From the NCBI GenBank assembly GCA_013140565.1, contig JABFSP010000211.1, forward strand, positions 1 through 38,708: a stretch of 38,708 nucleotides of DNA. The letters are read 5' to 3'. The notes under the pieces were generated by a model, which saw nothing but the letters and a program-made list of their open reading frames with translations, was not told where the DNA came from and searched no databases. The stretch comes from Ignavibacteria bacterium (lineage in GTDB: Bacteria; Bacteroidota; Ignavibacteria; Tepidaquicellales; OLB5). This document shows positions 1-8,394 of this stretch, in pieces; positions within the stretch are counted from its first letter, which is position 1, and each line of letters begins with the position of its first letter. A program made the translations under genes and the position numbers.

Positions 1-1264
1 ATTTAATATTAATATCAGCTCCCGGATCCCCAATACAGGTATAATAATGTTCAATAACGGAGCCTTCGGTGGCGCCGCAAAACGTTATACATTGCTTTAC
101 CGGGAATTATTACTGCAATATCCCGATAATATTTTCCTTATTGTAAATAATCACTTATACCGCCAGATCAAATCGATCTTCCCGGAGCTTGACACAAAAA
201 ATGTAATTGTTATAGATTACAATAATGATAGCTCCAGATCTGAGCAAAAAGATAATACTACTTTTTACTCAGACCACTCACCTGACCCGGTTGTGATTGA
301 TAAAAATACTTCTTTTCTCAGAAAAATTTACTGGTATTACAAGAACTTCTACAAACAAAAGAGCATATACAAAAAGATTGAAGCTATAAGGATCAAATAT
401 AATATTAAAGTGTTTACCGGTGTATTTTCAGGTTCATTGCCAACTGTGTTTTATTTAAAGGATAAAAGAAGAAAGGTCTCCGTGATTTTTGCTAATATGG
501 ATAGCTGGTTTTCTGAAGTTCACCGTGATATGAAGCTGCTTTGGTACCGAAAGTATTATTCATTCAATTATATCATGGAAAATGCAGACTTCGTTGATTT
601 CCTAAGTCCATACATACTTGATGGTGTTAAGCAAAGAAATGTGAAAATAAGACCCGGCGCAATATCAATTGCCCCCTGCTCATTTGCAGATTATTCAAAG
701 TGCAAAGTAGGCGATAAATCACATTTAGAAATTGCTTTTTCAGCCAGGCTGGAGCCTGATAAAAACCCGTTGATGTTCCTTGAGGCTGCGGCCACTTTGC
801 ATAAAAAATATCCGGGCATAAAATTTCACTTGATGGGTGAGGGTTCACTTGTATTTGAAATTGAAAAGTTCATTAAAGAAAGCGGACTCCGCGAAGCAGT
901 CAATTTTAAATTTCATAAAAATCCGCCGGAAGTATTCGCTAATACCGGTATAATAGTTTCGCTGCAAACCGGAACCAATTATCCCTCTCAAACACTTCTT
1001 GAAGCAATGGCCTGTGCAAACGCAGTAATTGCCGGTAATACCGGTGATACCGGACTTTTTATCAACGAAAACAACGGTCTATTGATCGATCTTGATGCAA
1101 ATGAGCTTGTAAAAGCACTGGAAGAATTAATTAACAACCCAACCAGGCTTCATCAAATGGGAAACAACGCACGGGAACTGGTTCTTACCAGCCATACTGC
1201 TGAAAAATACTGCGAATATTTCACTTCTCTTCTCGGGAAAGCGTATGATAAAAATTTCTCCTGA
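1..1264 (+). CDS. GT4-family glycosyltransferase, 5' end cut by window edge
   Basis: Retaining GT-B glycosyltransferase, probably adding a sugar to a lipid-linked oligosaccharide at the cytoplasmic face of the inner membrane. The frame is open from base 2, and residues before the first ATG (base 47) continue the expected first strand and glycine loop (TGIIMFNNGAFGGAAKR). The true start therefore lies left of the window. The C-terminal half has the donor-binding Rossmann fold, beginning FSARLEPDKNP. It then has QTLLEAMACANAVIAG, which keeps the second glutamate of the EX7E motif, but the first position is not glutamate. It is followed by sugar-nucleotide genes on the same strand. The family call is firm. 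The acceptor and donor cannot be read. Confidence 0.85.
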   Translation, partial: FNINISSRIPNTGIIMFNNGAFGGAAKRYTLLYRELLLQYPDNIFLIVNNHLYRQIKSIFPELDTKNVIVIDYNNDSSRSEQKDNTTFYSDHSPDPVVIDKNTSFLRKIYWYYKNFYKQKSIYKKIEAIRIKYNIKVFTGVFSGSLPTVFYLKDKRRKVSVIFANMDSWFSEVHRDMKLLWYRKYYSFNYIMENADFVDFLSPYILDGVKQRNVKIRPGAISIAPCSFADYSKCKVGDKSHLEIAFSARLEPDKNPLMFLEAAATLHKKYPGIKFHLMGEGSLVFEIEKFIKESGLREAVNFKFHKNPPEVFANTGIIVSLQTGTNYPSQTLLEAMACANAVIAGNTGDTGLFINENNGLLIDLDANELVKALEELINNPTRLHQMGNNARELVLTSHTAEKYCEYFTSLLGKAYDKNFS

Positions 1265-1362
1265 GCATTTGCCCTGCCGGCAATCTGCAATGGTGAAAGT
1301 ATTTATCTTGCTGAAATTTTAAAAATATGATAACTTGCAATAAAATAAGTATATAATTGACT

Positions 1363-2361
1363 ATGAAAAAGCTGTTTTCGGGAAAAAAGATACTTGTTAC
1401 AGGCGGCACCGGTTCTTTCGGGCATCAGATCGTTAACCGTTTAATGAAGGAAGATCCTGACGAAATAAGGATAATCAGCCGGGACGAGAAAAAACAATAT
1501 GATATGCAGTTTGAATTTCAGGGAAACCGGAAACTGAGATTCATAATTGGCGATGTACGCAGTAAAGAATCACTATTGAAGGCAATGCGGGGGGTTGATA
1601 TTGTATTTCATGCTGCCGCATTAAAACAGGTGCCTTCATGCGAATACAATCCGTACGAGGCAGTTAAAACAAACGCTATGGGAGCGCAAAACGTGATCGA
1701 TGCGGCATTGTTCCACAACGTGGAAAAAGTTATCGCCATAAGTACTGATAAAGCTGCGGAACCAGTAAATGTTATGGGTATGACAAAAGCGATCCAGGAA
1801 AGGCTCATTACTTCCGCCAATGTTCATCGTGATGGAAAACGTACCGTTTTTTCCTGTGTCAGATACGGCAACGTGCTGGGGTCACGCGGTTCTGTAATTC
1901 CGGTTTTAAGGAACCAGATAGATAATGACCAGGATCTTACCATTACGGATTACAACATGACCCGGTTTATTTTAACGCTGGATAACGCAATTGACCTGGT
2001 GTTTAAAAGCGTTGAGTATTCGCTTGGCGGAGAAATTTTTATTCTCAAAATACCAGCGCATACCGTTGTTGATCTTGCCGAAGTAATGCTTGAAGCTTCA
2101 GGGAAAAAACTTAAATTAACCGAAACCGGCATACGCCCCGGCGAAAAAATTCACGAAACACTTGTTACCCCTACAGAATCCATACGAACAATTGAAAAGG
2201 AAAACCTTTTCATTATTCTGCCGCAGGTAGAAATACCCGAAGTAGAAAAGAAATATAAAAATTATAAGAACGAAAATCTCTTCAGGTTTTCTTCTGATAC
2301 AGCTGAGAAACTGAATAAAGCTGAACTTAAAGAAATGCTGAAAAATGAAAAATGGATATGA
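1363..2361 (+). CDS. UDP-GlcNAc 4,6-dehydratase (5-epimerase), CapE/FnlA type
   Basis: Extended short-chain dehydrogenase of the polysaccharide biosynthesis (CapD/CapE) family. It should convert UDP-GlcNAc to a 4-keto-6-deoxy sugar, the first step toward UDP-L-FucNAc, L-QuiNAc or L-RhaNAc. The NAD(P)-binding loop GGTGSFG is at residues 14-20, followed by FHAAALKQVP and STDKAAEPVN. The catalytic YxxxK position reads MGMTK (M138, K142). Met in place of Tyr is a feature of the CapE/FnlA branch and separates it from PseB/FlaA1. ATG at 1363 is preferred to the TTG two codons upstream. It lies 31 nt before an RmlD-like reductase, which supports a two-step pathway. The exact stereochemistry of the product is inferred. 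Confidence 0.85.
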   Translation: MKKLFSGKKILVTGGTGSFGHQIVNRLMKEDPDEIRIISRDEKKQYDMQFEFQGNRKLRFIIGDVRSKESLLKAMRGVDIVFHAAALKQVPSCEYNPYEAVKTNAMGAQNVIDAALFHNVEKVIAISTDKAAEPVNVMGMTKAIQERLITSANVHRDGKRTVFSCVRYGNVLGSRGSVIPVLRNQIDNDQDLTITDYNMTRFILTLDNAIDLVFKSVEYSLGGEIFILKIPAHTVVDLAEVMLEASGKKLKLTETGIRPGEKIHETLVTPTESIRTIEKENLFIILPQVEIPEVEKKYKNYKNENLFRFSSDTAEKLNKAELKEMLKNEKWI

Positions 2362-2392
2362 TCCATTATTTTAAACTCGCGGTAGCTGATAT

Positions 2393-3202
2393 ATGAAAAG
2401 TATTTTGATATTAGGTGCTAATGGTATGCTGGGCAGCTCCACCTGCAGGTATTATACCCAAAAAGGTTACGATGTAAAATCGCTTACCCGCAGTGAATTT
2501 AACGCTGTAACCTCCGGTATCAGCGAACTTGAATCTCATGTTGAAAAATCAGACCTGGTTCTGAACTGCATAGGAGTAATTAAACAGGTTATTGATAAAT
2601 ACACTCCATATGAAACAGTAAAGATAAACGGAACCTTCCCAAGGAATTTGGCTAAGCTATGCCTGCATAATGGAACACCTCTTATACATATCACTACAGA
2701 CTGTGCCTTTTCGGGAAAAAGAGGGAGTTATAACGAAAACGATTATCTTGACGCTGAAGATCTTTACGGTATTTCCAAGGTTGCCGGTGAAACCGTTGAC
2801 TGCATGACATTAAGAACTTCCATCATCGGGCCTGAACAGGATACATCACTATCTCTGCTTGGCTGGGTATTTTCTCAAAGGGGTAAAACAGTAAACGGAT
2901 ATACAAACCATTTATGGAACGGCGTTACCACTCTGCAGTTTGCTAAAATTACAGAGATGATAATGAACAAGGGGCTTTATGAAAAGGGTTTATTCCATAT
3001 TCACTCACCCGGCTCCCTTTCAAAGTTTGAATTGGTTAGCATGATAAGTAATGTCTTCGGGCTTGGTATTAAAGTGATACCTGAAGAAAACATGGTTTTC
3101 TGCGATAGAACGCTGAGCACCGTATATCCGCTTAACGGGAACATTTCTATTCCGGTTATAGAAGAGCAGCTGAGAGAATTAAAAAGCTTTTTCAATCTAT
3201 AA
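2393..3202 (+). CDS. RmlD-like sugar nucleotide reductase
   Basis: SDR of the dTDP-4-dehydrorhamnose reductase (RmlD substrate-binding) family, 269 aa. It most likely reduces the 4-keto product of the preceding CapE-like enzyme. Visible features are the Rossmann loop GANGMLG (residues 8-14), HITTDCAFSG around residue 100 and the catalytic pair Y125/K129 in YGISK. Unlike CapF it has no C-terminal cupin extension, so it resembles the short reductases (WbvR-like) that yield UDP-L-RhaNAc, later 2-epimerised to UDP-L-QuiNAc. A WecB-like 2-epimerase is encoded on the opposite strand at 11366-12457. The family is well supported. The specific product is a hypothesis. Confidence 0.8.
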   Translation: MKSILILGANGMLGSSTCRYYTQKGYDVKSLTRSEFNAVTSGISELESHVEKSDLVLNCIGVIKQVIDKYTPYETVKINGTFPRNLAKLCLHNGTPLIHITTDCAFSGKRGSYNENDYLDAEDLYGISKVAGETVDCMTLRTSIIGPEQDTSLSLLGWVFSQRGKTVNGYTNHLWNGVTTLQFAKITEMIMNKGLYEKGLFHIHSPGSLSKFELVSMISNVFGLGIKVIPEENMVFCDRTLSTVYPLNGNISIPVIEEQLRELKSFFNL

Positions 3203-3206
3203 TTAT

Positions 3207-4145
3207 TTGAGCATTCTCGGAATAATTACGGTTGTTACCAATGAAAAACAGAACCTGCAGGAATATTTCAATTCATTAAAAGAACAGGTTCTGAAAGATT
3301 TTACACTGTATTTTGTTGATAACAACTCAACTGACGGTTCGGTTGAATTCTTTAAAGAGCTTAACAAAAACAATGAAATAACAACAGAATATATCCTGCT
3401 GAACTTCAATTCAGGTTTTTCAGGGGGCTGTAACGCCGGCGCTGAAAGAGCTATCGAAGACGGCTGTGAATACCTCTTCTTTTCGAATAACGACCTCGTG
3501 TTTGACCAACAGGCAATGAATGAATTGAAAAAATTGTTCGATAACGACCAAAATTTGGCTTGTGCAGGTCCGGTACTTTTTAAGCACAAAAATAAAGCGC
3601 CTGATGAAATACAGGAATTCGGCGGAAGCATAAACTTCAAAAGAGGAAAACTGCTGAAGCAATATACCAATCAGAATATACACACCGCAGGAATACCGGA
3701 ATATTCAGAAACTGACTTTATTGGCGGCGGTGTTTGCTTTATAAAGGCTGATGTATTCAGCCGCGCCGGAATGTTTGAAAACTCCTATTTTGCTTACTTC
3801 GATGAGATCGATCTATCATACAGACTGAAGGTACAAAACAGTTACAAAATGGCGGTAACATCAAAAGCGAAAATATGGCACAATCACAAATGGTCGAAAA
3901 AAAATAACAACGGTTATTATTTTGAGTATTACTTAAGCGAGCGGAATAAATTTCTGTATTTCAGGAAATATAAACTCTATTTCTCATTGGTACTTACTGC
4001 CATCAAAGACCTTATCATGTTTCCATGGAAAGCTGTCTGGTTTATAAAAGTTTGCGATGTAAAATTGAGTTTGTATTATTTAAAAGGTATGCTTGATGGG
4101 TTACTCAACAAAAAAGGTAAACCGGGATTTAGTTTCTTAAAATGA
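3207..4145 (+). CDS. GT2-family glycosyltransferase, rhamnosyltransferase-like
   Basis: Inverting GT-A transferase of 312 aa. The N-terminus ILGIITVVTNEKQNLQEYF gives the first strand, then VDNNSTDGS. SNNDLVF at residues 93-99 is the DXD-equivalent metal/nucleotide site. FAYFDEIDLSYRLK near residue 200 carries the acidic catalytic-base motif. This spacing resembles rhamnosyltransferases such as WbbL and RfbN. A hydrophobic stretch near residues 255-275 may associate with the membrane. The start is TTG, 4 nt after the reductase stop. No ATG or GTG fits the conserved N-terminus better. The tight spacing implies one transcript, and the donor may be the 6-deoxy sugar made by the two preceding enzymes. 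Confidence 0.82.
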   Translation: MSILGIITVVTNEKQNLQEYFNSLKEQVLKDFTLYFVDNNSTDGSVEFFKELNKNNEITTEYILLNFNSGFSGGCNAGAERAIEDGCEYLFFSNNDLVFDQQAMNELKKLFDNDQNLACAGPVLFKHKNKAPDEIQEFGGSINFKRGKLLKQYTNQNIHTAGIPEYSETDFIGGGVCFIKADVFSRAGMFENSYFAYFDEIDLSYRLKVQNSYKMAVTSKAKIWHNHKWSKKNNNGYYFEYYLSERNKFLYFRKYKLYFSLVLTAIKDLIMFPWKAVWFIKVCDVKLSLYYLKGMLDGLLNKKGKPGFSFLK

Positions 4146-4193
4146 TCCCGGAAATTGTAATTTTGAAGCGCAATAACATTCAAATAATTATTG

Positions 4194-5786
4194 ATGGCAA
4201 ATATTAAACAACCATTTCTGTTCCCAAAACTGCTCTCTGTCGGTTCGTTTACCCTTAGACCGGAAAAACTAAGCGGGAAACAAACAGCTATCCTTGCGGC
4301 TGCAGTTATAATTTCTATTGCCGTAAAAATATATCTCATTCCGTTTAACATGATGGATATGGGTGACTCGGCAACAAGGGTATGGAATGCTTTTTGGTGG
4401 GCGCAAAAACCGTTTTTCGTATTGCCGGAATCCGGTCATCCACTGTGGTTTTACTTTATGGGTACGATCTTAAAAATTACCGGTGAGCTATACCTGACTT
4501 CTGCTTTTACTATGATAGCTGTAATGACTATTGCCGGCATCTATGTTTTCAAACTTACCCTTACCCTGACTGATTACAAAACGGCGCTGCTTTCATTCAT
4601 TATCGTAACATTAAACCCTGTTATATTCCGGCTCAACTTTGAGCCCTATGCGCAGCAGACCTATCTTGCCGCTGCGTGCATTATGCTGTACTATTTCATC
4701 AAGGCACTGGCATCGGATAAGAGTGTAATGTATTTTATAGTTGCGGGTATCTTTTCATTCATTGCCCTTGCATCCAGGCCTGAAGCGATATTTATGATCG
4801 TGCCATTGTGCATTCTTGCGTTTTTGACAAGAAGGAACGGGTGCTGTTACTATATAGGGTTATCATTGATATTCCAGGTTATCTGGATAGCGGTTAGTTA
4901 CGCAATTTACGGTGAACCGTTCAAAACATTCAATTCAGCAGACCAGTATACAGATAGTATCAATATTCACGGCCTGAATCTTGGCCTGCGTCTTAAGGGC
5001 TTTTTTCTGCCGTATTACTTCATTGTGCTTGGATTAACGGTAATACTTTTTTATTATTTTATCAAAGGTATTATATATTTTTACCGGGGTTACCCGAAAA
5101 TATTTTTAATAACCTTACTCATCCCCATACTTGCTCCGGCACTGGTGAACGGCGCGGCGGGTGCCAAATCGGCAATATACCATACAACCCATTATATGTA
5201 TTTGATGTACTTTATTGCCCCGGTGCTTGTTGCTGCCGGCCTGAATACCGATCTCACAAAAATACGCTCCGGTATTCTGCAATCAGTCGTGGCTTCTGTA
5301 GTGATACTTTCGTGCATTCCTCTTTCATATGTCAAAGAATTTGTACCTGAAAAATACAATAAACTATTCCCCAAAATAATTCAGTTCATAGTAACTGCCG
5401 ATGAACCCGAAGAAACTGATAAGCTGATATACTTTGTTGATCATTACATCGATAAATACCCCGCCCTGATATTTGACGCTGATGATAATGCCTCGAGCAT
5501 ATTTTATGTGCCTTACCGTACAAAACTCGCGCCGCCTGAAAAAGTCATGATAAGCGGCTATAATATCCCAAGTGATAAAGATGGGCTAACGGCTGAAATA
5601 AAATCATTTATGAAGAAGAACCCTAAAGGCATAATTATGTACCGCAAGAATCCAAATACGATTATGAACAGGGTTTTCAGTGAACTTACGGCAAAAAAGC
5701 CATATATAAGAAACGGCATTCAGCTTGAAATGGAAACCGAAAAATGGCTGGTTATGACATATGAGCCGGCTGAAGGTTTTGAATAA
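4194..5786 (+). CDS. GT39/ArnT-like membrane glycosyltransferase
   Basis: Polytopic membrane protein of about 530 aa with ten or more hydrophobic segments and a soluble C-terminal part of about 130 residues. The layout matches the dolichyl-phosphate-mannose transferase/ArnT (GT-C) superfamily, which uses polyprenyl-phosphate sugars on the outer face of the inner membrane. The first periplasmic loop, after the first membrane segment, contains MMDMGDSATRVWNAFWW and PESGHPLWFYFMG. These are the usual place for the catalytic acidic residue and the conserved His/Pro cluster. ATG at 4194 is chosen over the adjacent TTG. It follows the GT2 gene by 48 nt and probably ends the operon. The acceptor is unknown. 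Confidence 0.75.
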   Translation: MANIKQPFLFPKLLSVGSFTLRPEKLSGKQTAILAAAVIISIAVKIYLIPFNMMDMGDSATRVWNAFWWAQKPFFVLPESGHPLWFYFMGTILKITGELYLTSAFTMIAVMTIAGIYVFKLTLTLTDYKTALLSFIIVTLNPVIFRLNFEPYAQQTYLAAACIMLYYFIKALASDKSVMYFIVAGIFSFIALASRPEAIFMIVPLCILAFLTRRNGCCYYIGLSLIFQVIWIAVSYAIYGEPFKTFNSADQYTDSINIHGLNLGLRLKGFFLPYYFIVLGLTVILFYYFIKGIIYFYRGYPKIFLITLLIPILAPALVNGAAGAKSAIYHTTHYMYLMYFIAPVLVAAGLNTDLTKIRSGILQSVVASVVILSCIPLSYVKEFVPEKYNKLFPKIIQFIVTADEPEETDKLIYFVDHYIDKYPALIFDADDNASSIFYVPYRTKLAPPEKVMISGYNIPSDKDGLTAEIKSFMKKNPKGIIMYRKNPNTIMNRVFSELTAKKPYIRNGIQLEMETEKWLVMTYEPAEGFE

Positions 5787-5818
5787 AAAAGGCGATTGAA
5801 AATTCTATTCAGGATATA

Positions 5819-5932
5819 ATGGCACAGCCCGGGCAAACCATATTAAATACTGTCACCCGTGAAACTCAACAACAGGAAAACAAAACCAAATGGCGCGCCA
5901 ACCTTTCTGCAGGCTGCGCGTTTGTGCGGTAA
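5819..5932 (+). CDS. possible small ORF of 37 codons
   Basis: The 221-base gap between the GT39 gene and the DUF3574 gene holds a short ATG-initiated frame with AGGA 4 nt upstream. The peptide begins MAQPGQTILNTV and has no signal peptide, membrane segment or recognisable motif. Its codon use is unremarkable and it could be chance. The same gap also carries two overlapping palindromes just before the next gene, TTTTCGAAAA at 5979-5988 and AAACGTTT at 5986-5993, which could be an operator. I would not call it a gene without conservation or ribosome data. Confidence 0.15.
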   Translation: MAQPGQTILNTVTRETQQQENKTKWRANLSAGCAFVR

Positions 5933-6007
5933 GTATAATATTTACCATCAGGGGATTCCTGTAATTCTTCAGAAAGTATTTTCGAAAACGTTTAACTTTT
6001 TTATTAG

Positions 6008-6421
6008 ATGATTGAATATATGACTAAGAAACAAATTCTTTCCATATTGTTAATCGCTGCGTTCGCAGCCGTTTTATTTTATGCTTTTATGCCGGCTAAC
6101 AGCGGGTGGACTCAAACCGAACTATACTTTGGCATGACAAAAAATACAGGCGGTATTGTAACGCAGGAAGAGTGGAATGCATTTGAAGATTCTGTGATAG
6201 TTAAAGTATTCTCCTCTGGTTTCACAACGTTAGATAGCCGTGGCAGATGGCTAAATGAAAATAACGATGTTATAAAAGAAAATTCGCGGATTGTAATGGC
6301 TGTTAATAAAATGACACCGGAACTTTCAGCTTCAATTGACACTATAAGGGAAAAATACAAAAGATATTATGCCCAAAGTTCTGTATTAAGAATTGAACAT
6401 AAGGCAGAAGTTTCTTTTTAA
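6008..6421 (+). CDS. DUF3574 domain protein, exported
   Basis: A 137-aa protein with an N-terminal hydrophobic signal or anchor (ILSILLIAAFAAVLFYAF, preceded by KK) and a DUF3574 domain. The domain shows TELYFGMTK, then GGIVTQEEWNAFEDS, FTTLDSRGRWLNE and ENSRIVMAVNKM, which is the order seen in that family. DUF3574 proteins are small and exported, with no established activity. The second ATG at 6020 (MTKKQILS) is an equally good start. It is followed closely by a membrane-protein gene, so the two are probably co-transcribed. Confidence 0.75.
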   Translation: MIEYMTKKQILSILLIAAFAAVLFYAFMPANSGWTQTELYFGMTKNTGGIVTQEEWNAFEDSVIVKVFSSGFTTLDSRGRWLNENNDVIKENSRIVMAVNKMTPELSASIDTIREKYKRYYAQSSVLRIEHKAEVSF

Positions 6422-6446
6422 TTTACCTGAATATAACTTCTCTCAA

Positions 6447-7055
6447 ATGAATAGATCCAAATTTCATATAAGTACTATATCTTTGATTGTGATACTTGCC
6501 GCGGTAATTATTACTGCTGTATTGAGTTTAATATTTATCACCGGGCCCGTTGTGGTTGATAATTTTGTGGGACCTGCTGAACTCAATCCATACCCTGACG
6601 GGCTTAACTGGCTTCGCCGTTTGCTGATCTATCCCGGGCTGATATTAACTATATCGGCAATAGTGATTTTTCTAAAATCCGCTCTTAGCAAAAACTCGGC
6701 GGCGGCAGATAAAATACTGAATTATTTTATTCTTCTTGCAGTAATATGCATAGGGTGGCTCTGCACACCATACTGGGCGAACGGTTTGCAGTATGTTTTC
6801 TCTTCGGGTACTTCGTCTCTGTATGACCCGAAATCACTGATACCATATACTGATATTAATGTAATATGGAATGGCGGGGCTATGCTGTTTTTCCTTTTAG
6901 CGTTTATACTGATACTGATACCTCTTGCATTTGCCGTAATTGATTCCATCAAAAACGGTTTTGATCTGAAATATATTTACGCGGCAGGGTTTTATTTGCT
7001 TATTTTTGCAGCATTCCGTTTAACACCGTATTACGGATACTGGTTCATGGATTAA
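6447..7055 (+). CDS. five-pass integral membrane protein, unknown function
   Basis: About 202 aa from the ATG at 6447. An in-frame TTG at 6393 would overlap the previous gene and adds no hydrophobic or conserved sequence. Five hydrophobic helices are visible: SLIVILAAVIITAVLSLIF, LLIYPGLILTISAIVIFL, FILLAVICIGWLC, MLFFLLAFILILIPLAFAVI and IYAAGFYLLIFAAF. The loop after the first helix is extracytoplasmic by the positive-inside rule. I recognise no family. It lies between a DUF3574 protein and a cytochrome P460-like protein with gaps under 40 nt, so a shared envelope or redox role is possible but unproven. Confidence 0.6.
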   Translation: MNRSKFHISTISLIVILAAVIITAVLSLIFITGPVVVDNFVGPAELNPYPDGLNWLRRLLIYPGLILTISAIVIFLKSALSKNSAAADKILNYFILLAVICIGWLCTPYWANGLQYVFSSGTSSLYDPKSLIPYTDINVIWNGGAMLFFLLAFILILIPLAFAVIDSIKNGFDLKYIYAAGFYLLIFAAFRLTPYYGYWFMD

Positions 7056-7090
7056 ACAGGAATTTCAATAAATAAAATATTGATCAAATT

Positions 7091-7609
7091 ATGAAAAACA
7101 GAAAATTGATCCAAAACCTTATTTTTATTTTTATTGCTTTTGCAATTACCGGATACATCTTCCTGTTCTCGCCAAAAAAGACTGCTGAGGATGAAAACCT
7201 GTATAAATGGATAAGTTCTGAAAAGGATTATTTGTATTACCAAAACTCCCCTGAAATTCTGCCGACCACCGAAGAAACCGAGCGCGCTCATGATAATTTC
7301 ATGCGCATCAGGTTCAACAAAAAAGCTGCAGATGTGCTGAATCAGGATGGACATCTTCCCAAAGGAGTTTCGTTCCCGGATTCTTCCATCATCATCAAAG
7401 AAATTTACTCGGAAAAAACCGGAGCGGTTGAAATTCTTGCCGCTATGGTAAAACTAAAAGGCGCGCCTAATTCAAATAAGGACTGGCTGTGGGCTGAATA
7501 CTCACCTACAGGCGAAGTTGAATACAGTGTAAGTAAAAACGGCAAAGCATGTGTATCGTGTCACAAATCAACCTATGATAACGTGAGGATCTTTGAATTG
7601 AGAAAATAA
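7091..7609 (+). CDS. cytochrome P460-like protein with a single CxxCH heme site
   Basis: A 172-aa exported protein. Residues 10-27 form an uncleaved anchor or signal (LIFIFIAFAITGYIFLF). The rest follows the cytochrome P460 fold: FPDSSIIIKEIY near residue 95, a glycine-rich middle, and one c-type heme motif CVSCH (C154, C157, H158) close to the C-terminus. P460 proteins act on hydroxylamine or related small N compounds in the periplasm. Distant homologues are often of unknown activity, and I cannot confirm the heme cross-link residue. It follows two other membrane or exported proteins. Confidence 0.75.
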   Translation: MKNRKLIQNLIFIFIAFAITGYIFLFSPKKTAEDENLYKWISSEKDYLYYQNSPEILPTTEETERAHDNFMRIRFNKKAADVLNQDGHLPKGVSFPDSSIIIKEIYSEKTGAVEILAAMVKLKGAPNSNKDWLWAEYSPTGEVEYSVSKNGKACVSCHKSTYDNVRIFELRK

Positions 7610-7637
7610 AAATTCTGATACAGTTGACATTTTGACC

Positions 7638-8375
7638 ATGAAAAATAACATAAAGAGATATTTTATTGCTTTTGGTCTGATCATCACATTTTTATCCTGC
7701 GGTGACCTTGGTTCCAACCGGCCTTCAAAGGAAACCTACCCCATAAGAGGCATTGATGTCTCCCATCACCAGGGCCGCATAGACTGGGATGATGTATCTG
7801 AAGAAGATATTACATTCGTTTATATTAAGGCAACCGAAGGCGAGAACTTCCGGGATAGCCTGTTTGCACATAATCTCTTGAATGCGCGAAGAATAGGCTT
7901 AAAGGTTGGAGCATATCATTATTACCTCGCTTCAAAAGACCCGGTGAAGCAGGCATACAATTTTATTTCAAATGTCCCAAAAATGAGCGTGAGCTTGCCT
8001 CCCGTGCTTGATATTGAACTGCCTGCGGATCTGAAAACTGAAAAAACTCACAGCCAGATCGTTTCAGAAATATACACATGTTTAAAGGAACTTGAAAAAC
8101 ACTACAGGAAAAAACCTGGAATATATACTGACTATGTAAATTATGATAATTACCTGAAATCAGGGTTTACCGAATATGAATTCTGGATAAGGGATATTTA
8201 TGACACTCCTCAATTTTCAGATGGCAGAAGCTGGAGCTTCTGGCAGCACTCTGATAAAGGTCTGGTTAAAGGAATATCGGGTTTGGTCGATCTCAATGTA
8301 TTCAGCGGTAACCGCAGTAAGTTTGATTCACTTTACAATCCCGTCCATTTAGATTCAGCCAAAATACTGCACTAA
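7638..8375 (+). CDS. GH25-family lysozyme (N-acetylmuramidase), lipoprotein
   Basis: Muramidase that cleaves the glycan strand of peptidoglycan. After a short hydrophobic leader comes Cys (FLSCG), a plausible lipobox, so it is probably anchored in the envelope. The GH25 domain fills the rest: GIDVSHHQGRIDWDDV (catalytic Asp at the first strand), FVYIKATEG, GAYHYYL, PPVLDIELP (acidic pair) and, at the end, WQHSDKG with GLVDLNVFSG. Length and motif order match the family. ATG at 7638 is chosen over TTG at 7632. It is the last gene of the plus-strand block, 19 nt from the convergent AlkC gene. Confidence 0.9.
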   Translation: MKNNIKRYFIAFGLIITFLSCGDLGSNRPSKETYPIRGIDVSHHQGRIDWDDVSEEDITFVYIKATEGENFRDSLFAHNLLNARRIGLKVGAYHYYLASKDPVKQAYNFISNVPKMSVSLPPVLDIELPADLKTEKTHSQIVSEIYTCLKELEKHYRKKPGIYTDYVNYDNYLKSGFTEYEFWIRDIYDTPQFSDGRSWSFWQHSDKGLVKGISGLVDLNVFSGNRSKFDSLYNPVHLDSAKILH

Positions 8376-8394
8376 CTTGCACTCAGAGTACAAA

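Noticed and set aside
1269-1283. Small hairpin TTGCC/GGCAA after the first GT4 gene, considered as a terminator
   Set aside because: The stem is only 5 bp and no T-tract follows.
8376-8394. Bidirectional terminator between the lysozyme and AlkC genes
   Set aside because: The 19-base gap has only a very short imperfect palindrome without T runs.
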